A stretch of DNA of 5,239 nt from the NCBI GenBank assembly GCA_007136165.1, contig SLHK01000189.1, forward strand, positions 1-5,239, in the 5' to 3' direction. Origin of the DNA: Syntrophomonadaceae bacterium (GTDB lineage Bacteria; Bacillota; Dethiobacteria; PWVN01). The position numbers were made by a program, and so were the translations under genes. Shown piece after piece: positions 1 to 4,690 of this stretch; positions within the stretch are counted from its first letter, which is position 1; each line of letters starts with the position of its first letter. Below the pieces are notes generated by a model. The model ran no database searches. It worked only from the letters and a program-made list of their open reading frames with translations, and had not been told where the DNA came from.

Positions 1-186
1 CCGCCGCAAAGATATGAGTATGACCCGGACCTGGGTTCCGGGGAAGAGAAAGTCGAAGAAGGGAGCAGGGGGTATGTGGTGGAAGTTTGGAAAACCGTCT
101 ACGACGGCCGGGAAGTAATCACTGAAAAGCTAATATCTGTAGACAGCTATTCGCCTTATCCCACCATTATCCGCTTTGGGAGGTAA
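1..186 (+). CDS. C-terminal end of a VanW-family / G5-domain protein (5' partial)
   Basis: The window opens inside this gene in frame 1; 61 codons remain before TAA at 184-186. The residues read EEGSRGYVVEVWKTVYDGRE and continue to a terminal SPYPTIIRFGR. This is the pattern of a G5 domain: a Glu-x-Gly-x-x-Gly start, alternating hydrophobic beta strands, a YDGREV turn, and a Y-x-P near the end. In Firmicutes a lone G5 domain at the extreme C-terminus, ending in a short Tyr-Pro...Ile-x-x-Gly tail, is typical of VanW-family proteins, which are exported or membrane-anchored and of uncertain function (often linked to cell wall or glycan binding). The VanW domain itself would lie upstream of the window, so the family call rests on the tail only. 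Another G5-containing wall protein is the main alternative. The gene is followed by about 90 bp of non-coding sequence and a terminator. Confidence 0.65.
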   Translation, partial: PPQRYEYDPDLGSGEEKVEEGSRGYVVEVWKTVYDGREVITEKLISVDSYSPYPTIIRFGR

Positions 187-277
187 GCTGCACCGCTTTA
201 CTACTACAATTTGTAACCCTTAATCTTCTGCAGCAATGTGGGGAGCCATGACTGACCCCCAGGGGGTGCGGTCAAAT

Positions 278-322
278 AAAAAAAGGGAAGCCTTCCCCCG
301 GAGGGAGCGGCTTCCCTTTTTT
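278..322. terminator. Bidirectional intrinsic terminator between convergent genes
   Basis: GGGAAGCC (285-292) pairs perfectly with GGCTTCCC (309-316). An inner TCCC/GGGA stem (294-297 with 303-306) can extend the helix. Six T follow on the plus strand (317-322), and seven A precede the stem (278-284), so the minus-strand transcript also ends in a U run. It can therefore end both the upstream G5/VanW-type gene and cstA, whose stop lies only 14 bp away. A second small hairpin, ACCCC-CAG-GGGGT (255-267), lies just upstream and has no T run. The rest of 187-277 shows nothing recognisable. Confidence 0.92.
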
Positions 323-335
323 AGGTTTTAAGTTT

Positions 336-1982
336 CTACGCTTTTTCCGACATGGGTTTGTCCAGTTTCTGCCAGGTCTGGTAAGCGATGACGACGACTC
401 CCAGCCCGCAGATAAAGACGGCGCCCCCGATAAATACCAGGATCCACGCTTCCCCCGGGATGTATCTGACGAATATCTCATAAGCCATGGCCGTCATGGA
501 GGATACGATCATGATAAAGAAGGGGATAATGTAGTGAATCGTGGGCCGGCCCAGGGTCTTCAGGTATGTGGCGGCAGCCAGCAGGGCGATGCCTGCCAGG
601 ATCTGGTTGCTGGCGCCGAAGAGGGGCCACAGAGTCATGCCGTACTGGTAATAGGCCAGCAGGGCAATGACTATCCCCCCGGGGATCAGGGAGACCGTTT
701 TATCCCGCATAAATTCCGGCAGGTTAAAGGTTACGGTGCTCTCGGCAAAGGCGATACGGGTAAAGCGCATGGCCGAGTCCAGGGTGGTCATGGCGAAGCT
801 CTTGGCCACCACGGCAAAGAAGGCGGCGCCCACCACTGCCGGGATTCCCAGGGGCACCAGGAAGGCGCTGCCCCCCGTGGCCCAGATGGCCGGCCAGGCT
901 GCCGCTCCCCAGGCACTGTAGGAGTCCTGGTAACCGGCTATTCCCAGGCCCACAACGGCGGTCAGGAGGGCGATGACGGCCAGGTAGCCTTCTCCCAGCA
1001 TGGAGCCGTAGCCCACCAGTTTGGCGTCCCGCTCATTCTTGAGCTGCTTGGGGGTGGTGCCGCTGCCCACGATGGAATGCCATCCGGAAATGGCGCCGCA
1101 GGCGATGGTGACCATCAGGAAGGGCCAGATGGGAGGGGCACCGGCGGGAGCCACTCTGAGGGCGGGAGCCGCCAGCTGCCCACCGCCCACGGCAGTCAGG
1201 GCAACAACGCCCACGGTGGCGGCAACGAGGGCGATGATGAGCTGGATACCGTTGATGAAGTCCCGGGGCTGCACCAGGAGCCACACGGGCAGCCGGGCGG
1301 CGATGAACATGTAGACCAGTAAGATAATTACCCAGGTTTCATAGGTCAGGGACAGGGGGAAATGGACCCCCAGGTAGATAAAGGCGTACATGATGACCAC
1401 GGCGATACCGGCAGCGGCATAAAGATTAATTTTCCACTTGTTCTTGATCATAAGGCCGATGATGACGGCCAGGGGGATCTCAATCCAGACGGAATAGACG
1501 GCCGCCGGGAAGTTGGAAGCCAGGATGGCGATGACGTGGACGAAAACGGCGGAGACCAGGACCAGCAGGAAAAAGACCACCACGTACATGAGCTGCATGG
1601 CCCGCTCTCCCAGAAGGTCTTTAAGAAAGTCGGCAATCCCCCGGCCTTCGTGCCTCAGGGATGCCACCAGGGCCCCCAGGTCGTGGACGGCCCCCAGGAA
1701 GATGGTACCGAAGATAATCCAGATGAGGGCCGGCAGCCAGCCCCAGATGGCCGCTACCACGGGGCCCACAATGGGGGCTGCGCCGGCGATGGATGTAAAA
1801 TGATGGCCTGCCACCACGGGGGTGTCGGTAGGTACAAATTCGAAGTCATCTTCGTATTTTACAGCAGGTGTTTCCCTGTTGGGGTCCAACTGCCAGATTT
1901 TCTCCGACAGGAAGGTAGCATAAAACTTATAAGCCAGATAATACAGGGCAAGGGCTACAATAACAAAAAGCAAAGAATGCAC
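336..1982 (-). CDS. cstA: Carbon starvation protein CstA family transporter
   Basis: The 548-residue polytopic membrane protein carries the CstA signatures: AGHHFTSIAGAAPIVGP (58-74), GAVHDLGALVASLRHEGRG (97-115), VQPRDFINGIQL (238-249), GWHSIVGSGTTPKQL (300-314), TTLDSAMRFTR (399-409) and LWPLFGASNQILAGIALL (451-468), then C-terminal membrane helices of the CstA 5TM type. Characterised relatives (E. coli CstA and BtsT/YjiY) import pyruvate and have been linked to peptide use under carbon limitation; the substrate here is inferred from family. At 548 residues it is much shorter than E. coli CstA (about 700), as in many anaerobic Firmicutes. The start is GTG (1980-1982), placed 7 nt after a perfect AAGGAGG. 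No small YbdD/YjiX partner gene follows; the terminator comes directly after the stop. The upstream leader suggests regulated expression. Confidence 0.95.
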   Translation of the reverse strand: MHSLLFVIVALALYYLAYKFYATFLSEKIWQLDPNRETPAVKYEDDFEFVPTDTPVVAGHHFTSIAGAAPIVGPVVAAIWGWLPALIWIIFGTIFLGAVHDLGALVASLRHEGRGIADFLKDLLGERAMQLMYVVVFFLLVLVSAVFVHVIAILASNFPAAVYSVWIEIPLAVIIGLMIKNKWKINLYAAAGIAVVIMYAFIYLGVHFPLSLTYETWVIILLVYMFIAARLPVWLLVQPRDFINGIQLIIALVAATVGVVALTAVGGGQLAAPALRVAPAGAPPIWPFLMVTIACGAISGWHSIVGSGTTPKQLKNERDAKLVGYGSMLGEGYLAVIALLTAVVGLGIAGYQDSYSAWGAAAWPAIWATGGSAFLVPLGIPAVVGAAFFAVVAKSFAMTTLDSAMRFTRIAFAESTVTFNLPEFMRDKTVSLIPGGIVIALLAYYQYGMTLWPLFGASNQILAGIALLAAATYLKTLGRPTIHYIIPFFIMIVSSMTAMAYEIFVRYIPGEAWILVFIGGAVFICGLGVVVIAYQTWQKLDKPMSEKA

Positions 1983-1989
1983 GGGTATA

Positions 1990-1996
1990 CCTCCTT
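1990..1996 (-). promoter_or_regulatory. Ribosome binding site of cstA
   Basis: On the minus strand AAGGAGG stands 7 nt before GTG. This decides the GTG start and shows that strong initiation is possible despite the non-ATG codon. Confidence 0.9.
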
Positions 1997-2020
1997 AAAA
2001 TAAATTTTTGTACCCTTGTA

Positions 2021-2106
2021 AAACTTACTGCCTGCCGCCCTTAACCATAGACCACCTCCCCTCCGGGTGCCGATGAAGAAAAACCAAACTTCCCGCGAGT
2101 AAGTTT
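2021..2106 (-). repeat. Inverted repeat flanking the leader ORF (9-bp arms)
   Basis: AAACTTACT (2021-2029) and AGTAAGTTT (2098-2106) are perfect reverse complements separated by 68 bp. In a minus-strand transcript the upstream arm could pair with the region containing the stop codon of the candidate leader ORF, looping out its ribosome binding site and start. Arms of this length over this distance can arise by chance in AT-rich sequence, so the structural role is inference. Confidence 0.35.
2025..2048 (-). CDS. Candidate seven-codon leader ORF before cstA
   Basis: On the minus strand a purine-rich GGAGGGGAGG is followed after 6 nt by ATG and a seven-residue reading frame, MVKGGRQ, ending in TAA. 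The stop lies 42 nt before the GTG of cstA. The Shine-Dalgarno sequence is as strong as those of the real genes in this window, which is why it is listed. The ORF is far too short for a coding-potential test, and chance occurrence is possible. If translated, it would be a leader peptide whose translation could influence folding of the cstA leader, because its stop codon lies within one arm of an inverted repeat. No run of a single regulatory amino acid is present, so classical amino-acid attenuation is not indicated. Confidence 0.3.
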   Translation of the reverse strand: MVKGGRQ

Positions 2107-2278
2107 AACCCTTCGTCCGCCCCGTCTATGATTCTTTTGGAAAAGTTAACTTAATAATTTATATTAGCCACAGACCCTGCAGTTTCCTGCCAATAGCAAA
2201 AATCTACAAAATATTACAAAAACTTTTTAAACATAAGAATTATCCGGGATTGCTGAATAGAAAGGGGGTGAGTACAAG

Positions 2279-3601
2279 CTAATCTTTCGGGGTTGTTTGG
2301 GGGGAAGAAGTTCCTGAAAAGTTATCCCGGATCAGGAAAATTGTCCAACAGGTGGCAGCCAGCACCAGGCCGCCGATGAGGAAGGCCTTGAAATAGGCTT
2401 CCTGGGGATATATTTTTACTCCGTCCAGCAGGACGCCCTCCCAGTTTCGATCCAGGATATAGCCCATCAGGGGCTGCATGAGGGAAACGCCCAAAAACCC
2501 TCCTATGTTGGCCGTGCCCATAGCCAATCCCGAGATCTCCGGAGGGTTGGCCTCTTTGACGCAGGTGAGCCCCAGGACGGGGGCGGCGCCGCCTCCGCCG
2601 GCCCCCATAATAAAGAGGAGAACATAGAGGACGGCCAGGGGAGGCCTGGCCATGCCCCAAAAGGTCAGCAGCGACCAGCCCGTCACGTAGAGGGCTACAA
2701 AGAAGAGGAAGGGTTTCTGCCGCATTTTCAGGCGGTCGGAAAGAAAACCGCTCAGGGACCCGGCCATCATGCCCAGGGCCACAAACAGCATCACATTGGC
2801 CGCCTGGGTACGGCTGAGCCCGTAAATCTGCATCATGTACGGCCCTCCCCAGGCGCCAAAAAAGGCCATAAGGGTCCCGTAGAGGCCAAACAGGACCCAA
2901 AAGGGGTACCAGGTGCCGGGGTTTCGTGCCACCTGAAGAACCATACTCTTATTGATGGTGGGAGTAACCCGCCGGGCCTTCCTGCCTCCCGCCCCGGGGC
3001 TTGCAGGCCGGTCCGTCACCAGCCGCCAGCATACCAGGGCAACGGCCAGGCTCAAGAGCCCCACCCCTGCAAAGGCCGCCCTCCAGCCGTATGCGTCAAC
3101 TATAAGGGCCAGGGGGGTGGTGCTGGCGATGGCCCCCAGGTTGCCCATGAAAATGATGCCTCCCGCAGCGGTGCTGAATTCCGTGGGGGGAAACCAGTTG
3201 GCCAGTGCCTTTAAGATGCAGACAAAGACCACCGAGACTCCCAGGCCCACCAGGAACCGGCCCAAAAAGAGGTGGAAGAAGGTGGGGGCCGCCCCAAAGG
3301 CCAGGGAGCCGGCAGCAGCCAGGACCATGCCTGTGGTTATGGTATAACGGGGGCCCCAGAAGTCTGCCAGCAGGCCCGTGGGGATCTGCATGACCACATA
3401 CACATAAAAATAGATGGCGGCCAGGCTTCCCAGAACGGCCCCCTCCCGGGCCTCAAAATCCACCATGAGCCTGTCAATGATAAAGGTGGGCGATACCCTG
3501 TGAAAATAGACGATCATGAAGGCCAGGGTCAAAACCCCCCATATCAGCCAGCGGCCCCGGGGGTATCCTTCCGCAGAACCGGTATCGTCAGCATCTAACA
3601 T
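2279..3601 (-). CDS. Major facilitator superfamily transporter, substrate unknown
   Basis: The 440-residue protein has about twelve hydrophobic segments in two halves joined by a basic loop (roughly residues 194-228). Motif A of the first half is clear, GLLADFWGPRYT (76-87), and LGRFLVGLG (113-121) matches helix 4 with its conserved Arg. A degenerate motif A, GFLSDRLKMRQKP (285-297), sits at the same place in the second half. The N-terminal VYFHRVSPTFIIDRLMVDF region (31-49) resembles the sugar-phosphate/organic-anion permease branch (COG2271-like), but nothing fixes the substrate. The start chosen is ATG at 3599-3601, 12 nt after AAGGAGG. An in-frame TTG at 3641-3643 would add 14 residues but has no ribosome binding site and would place the AAGGAGG inside the gene. 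It lies upstream of cstA on the same strand and is divergent from trmK. Confidence 0.88.
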   Translation of the reverse strand: MLDADDTGSAEGYPRGRWLIWGVLTLAFMIVYFHRVSPTFIIDRLMVDFEAREGAVLGSLAAIYFYVYVVMQIPTGLLADFWGPRYTITTGMVLAAAGSLAFGAAPTFFHLFLGRFLVGLGVSVVFVCILKALANWFPPTEFSTAAGGIIFMGNLGAIASTTPLALIVDAYGWRAAFAGVGLLSLAVALVCWRLVTDRPASPGAGGRKARRVTPTINKSMVLQVARNPGTWYPFWVLFGLYGTLMAFFGAWGGPYMMQIYGLSRTQAANVMLFVALGMMAGSLSGFLSDRLKMRQKPFLFFVALYVTGWSLLTFWGMARPPLAVLYVLLFIMGAGGGGAAPVLGLTCVKEANPPEISGLAMGTANIGGFLGVSLMQPLMGYILDRNWEGVLLDGVKIYPQEAYFKAFLIGGLVLAATCWTIFLIRDNFSGTSSPQTTPKD

Positions 3602-3613
3602 CCGGGCCTCAAA

Positions 3614-3620
3614 CCTCCTT
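3614..3620 (-). promoter_or_regulatory. Ribosome binding site of the MFS gene
   Basis: AAGGAGG on the minus strand lies 12 nt before ATG 3601. The spacing is on the long side, but no alternative start codon lies between them. It decides the ATG over the upstream TTG. Confidence 0.75.
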
Positions 3621-3623
3621 CGC

Positions 3624-3668
3624 GGGCAGCAAATGGGCAGCAAACGGAGACGGTTCGTTCTTGCTGCC
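3624..3668 (-). repeat. GGGCAGCAAA direct repeat with an inverted third copy in the MFS leader
   Basis: GGGCAGCAAA occurs twice on the plus strand (3624-3633 and 3635-3644, an 11-bp period), and its reverse complement core TTGCTGCC lies at 3661-3668. In the minus-strand transcript one upstream GGCAGCAA arm (3668-3661) can pair over 8 bp with either of two downstream TTGCTGCC arms. The two hairpins exclude each other, and the downstream one ends just 4 nt before the AAGGAGG ribosome binding site. The repeats are seen directly; the role is inferred. Confidence 0.6.
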
Positions 3669-3693
3669 TATGAAATAAAGGGATATGTTTTTC

Positions 3694-3725
3694 GTAATGA
3701 CGGGCAAGGAGATGGCCGTTATTAC
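3694..3725. repeat. 10-bp dyad, operator-like or hairpin
   Basis: GTAATGACGG (3694-3703) and CCGTTATTAC (3716-3725) form an inverted repeat with one mismatch around a 12-bp centre, so half-site centres are 22 bp apart, about two helical turns. In a plus-strand RNA the mismatch becomes a G-U pair; in a minus-strand RNA it is A-C. The position just downstream of the candidate MFS promoter suits an operator for a dimeric repressor, or a leader hairpin. Confidence 0.45.
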
Positions 3726-3750
3726 CTTCGGCAAGCAGTTTCTATTCATT

Positions 3751-3779
3751 AGTTTATCGGTATCGTGAAAAAAAGTAAA
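3751..3779 (-). promoter_or_regulatory. Candidate sigma-A promoter of the MFS gene
   Basis: On the minus strand TTTACT (3779-3774) and TAAACT (3756-3751) are separated by exactly 17 bp. Each matches four of six bases of the -35 and -10 consensus. Transcription would start near 3744, giving a leader of about 140 nt that contains the dyad at 3694-3725 and the GGCAGCAA repeats. The call rests on consensus matching only. Confidence 0.4.
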
Positions 3780-3839
3780 CCCTGTGGCTTTCTCCTTCCC
3801 TGGAAAAGCCCCTTTTGCCCCGGGCTCCCGCTGTCCCGA

Positions 3840-3856
3840 CTCCCCCGGCGGGGGAG
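3840..3856. repeat. GC-rich perfect hairpin CTCCCCC-GGC-GGGGGAG
   Basis: A 7-bp perfect stem with a three-base loop lies in a G+C-rich patch (about 3795-3858) that also contains a small CGGG-CT-CCCG hairpin (3821-3830). No T run follows it on either strand, so it is not a standard intrinsic terminator. It separates the MFS-side and trmK-side regulatory sequences. Confidence 0.5.
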
Positions 3857-3867
3857 GGAAAAAACAT

Positions 3868-3890
3868 CTGAAAGAAGTACCTGAAAGAAG
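3868..3890 (+). repeat. CTGAAAGAAG direct repeat upstream of the trmK promoter
   Basis: CTGAAAGAAG occurs at 3868-3877 and again at 3881-3890, a 13-bp period. The pair lies about 30 bp upstream of the candidate -35 of trmK, a place where an activator or repressor could bind. Function is unknown. Confidence 0.5.
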
Positions 3891-3918
3891 CATCTTGCCG
3901 GCAGGCAGGAATTTTATA

Positions 3919-3947
3919 TTTAATATGGAATTGGTTAATTATATAAT
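3919..3947 (+). promoter_or_regulatory. Candidate sigma-A promoter of trmK
   Basis: A perfect TATAAT (3942-3947) is preceded at 17 bp by a weak TTTAAT (3919-3924). The surrounding 3911-3948 stretch is strongly AT-rich in an otherwise GC-rich region. Transcription would start near 3954, leaving a leader of about 38 nt. The -10 lies inside a perfect 12-bp palindrome AATTATATAATT (3937-3948), so the same element reads TATAAT on the minus strand too, though no good minus-strand -35 was found. Confidence 0.55.
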
Positions 3948-3975
3948 TGTGCTGCACTTCTAAAAGGGGTTTTCT

Positions 3976-3981
3976 AAGGGG
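3976..3981 (+). promoter_or_regulatory. Ribosome binding site of trmK
   Basis: AAGGGG lies 10 nt before the GTG at 3992. A second AAAAGGGG at 3962-3969 has no start codon at a useful distance. Together with the family N-terminus this supports the GTG over the in-frame TTG at 3947, which falls in the -10 region. Confidence 0.6.
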
Positions 3982-3991
3982 TTATCCAGCG

Positions 3992-4690
3992 GTGAAACTT
4001 CCTCCCCGATTGGCCAAAATAGCGGAACTCGTACCCTCCGGGAAAGTGGTGGCTGACATAGGCACGGACCATGCCCTGCTGCCCCTGTATCTCCTGGAAC
4101 AGGGCATTAGCGACTCTGTCATTGCCGTGGAGGTTGGGGACAAGCCTTTTGCCCGGGCCCAAAAAAACTTGGAGGACCACCCCCTGGGAACCCGGGTGGA
4201 CCTCAGGCTGGGGGACGGCCTCCAGGCTTTGCAACCTCAAGACGGCGTGGAAATAGCCGTTATCGCCGGCCTGGGAAGCGGCACCATCGGGGAAATCCTG
4301 CAGCAAAAACCGCCTAACCTGGACAAGTTGGATACTTTTATCCTGCAGCCCATGACCCGCCCCGACGATTTGCGGGCCTGGCTTCCCGGGAAGGGGTTTG
4401 CCATCGCCCATGAAGCCCTGGCGAAGGATGACGGCCGGCTCTACGAAATATTCCTGGCAGTCTGCCAGGACGGTTCCGTCAGCACAAGCCTTCCCTTTGG
4501 CGAGAAGCTCCTGGAAAATGAGGATCCCCTCCTTAAAGAGTACCTGGATTTGAAGCTGGGAAAGACCCGCCTGATCCTGGAGAGCCTATCCCGCTCCCGC
4601 AGGAAGGATAGGGATGAGCTCCGCCGGAAATTTGCCAAAGAGTTAAAAAAACTGGAGAGGTTGATGGATATTGTCTCTAAGGGTAAGTGA
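3992..4690 (+). CDS. trmK: tRNA (adenine(22)-N(1))-methyltransferase TrmK
   Basis: The 232-residue protein matches the TrmK (YqfN) family, which uses S-adenosylmethionine to methylate N1 of A22 in the D-arm region of bacterial tRNAs. The N-terminal Rossmann domain shows the SAM-binding motif VVADIGTDHALLPL (19-32), the acidic VEVGDKPFARA segment (46-56), GDGLQAL (74-80), IAGLGSGTIGEIL (91-103), FILQPM (116-121) and DDGRLYEI (146-153). The C-terminal 180-232 part is highly charged and helical, fitting the family's coiled-coil domain. GTG at 3992 gives MKLPPRLAKIAELVPSGKVV, which aligns with the family N-terminus; starting at TTG 3947 would add 15 residues not seen in relatives. The usual AGMGG loop reads AGLGS here. 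It overlaps the following nif3-type gene by 20 bp, so the two are very likely cotranscribed and translationally coupled. Confidence 0.93.
   Translation: MKLPPRLAKIAELVPSGKVVADIGTDHALLPLYLLEQGISDSVIAVEVGDKPFARAQKNLEDHPLGTRVDLRLGDGLQALQPQDGVEIAVIAGLGSGTIGEILQQKPPNLDKLDTFILQPMTRPDDLRAWLPGKGFAIAHEALAKDDGRLYEIFLAVCQDGSVSTSLPFGEKLLENEDPLLKEYLDLKLGKTRLILESLSRSRRKDRDELRRKFAKELKKLERLMDIVSKGK
4654..4660 (+). promoter_or_regulatory. Ribosome binding site of the nif3/yqfO gene, inside trmK
   Basis: GGAGAGG lies 10 nt before TTG 4671, within the last codons of trmK. The in-frame ATG at 4704 has no Shine-Dalgarno sequence and would remove conserved N-terminal residues. Confidence 0.6.

Larger units (their letters stand above)
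1983..2278 (-). promoter_or_regulatory. Upstream/leader region of cstA
   Basis: This 296-bp gap separates the MFS stop from the cstA start. It is AT-rich in its 2140-2240 part, as expected of a promoter, and holds a perfect 10-bp palindrome AAGTTAACTT (2143-2152) that could be an operator. TAATAT-like hexamers occur on the minus strand near 2159-2164, but none has a convincing -35 at 16-18 bp, so I cannot place a start site. I see no intrinsic terminator after the MFS stop, so read-through from the MFS gene into cstA is possible. No known riboswitch core was recognised. Confidence 0.4.

Noticed and set aside
534..1322. Long plus-strand open frames (also 1362-2003) opposite cstA
   Set aside because: They lie antisense to a protein with clear CstA motifs throughout; the translations are low-complexity Gly/His/Gln-rich, typical of the reverse complement of GC-rich membrane-protein codons.
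2174..2192. Minus-strand TTGGCAGGAAACTGCAG, sigma-54-like -24/-12 element before cstA
   Set aside because: GG and GC are separated by 9 rather than the required 10 bases, and the -12 lacks TTGC; no sigma-54 activator is in view.
2268..2282. Plus-strand GTG frame MSTS after AAAGGGGG
   Set aside because: Four codons opposite the end of the MFS gene, with no downstream plus-strand gene to regulate.
2242..2332. Inverted ATCCGGGAT / ATCCCGGAT pair around the MFS stop
   Set aside because: Nine-bp arms 73 bp apart, one inside the coding region, with no T run; probably chance and not a terminator.
3602..3643. Extended N-terminus of the MFS protein from TTG 3643
   Set aside because: It has no Shine-Dalgarno sequence and would bury AAGGAGG in the coding region; the ATG at 3601 begins just ahead of the first membrane segment as in relatives.
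3685..3768. Plus-strand 27-codon ORF beginning MFFVMTGKEMAV
   Set aside because: Its start has only an AAAGGG 2 nt away, and the inner ATG 3712 directly abuts AAGGAG; spacing is wrong for both and no promoter is seen. It stays a weak small-protein candidate.
3780..3791. Minus-strand AAAGCCACAGGG resembling part of a c-di-GMP (GEMM) riboswitch, with a GCCGAAGG further on
   Set aside because: The GCAAACC segment, the tetraloop stem and the closing P1 helix of the GEMM aptamer could not be found in order; the match is a fragment only. A covariance search with RF01051 would settle it.
3840..3856. GC-rich hairpin as a terminator
   Set aside because: No T run follows on either strand; on the plus strand it is followed by A residues.
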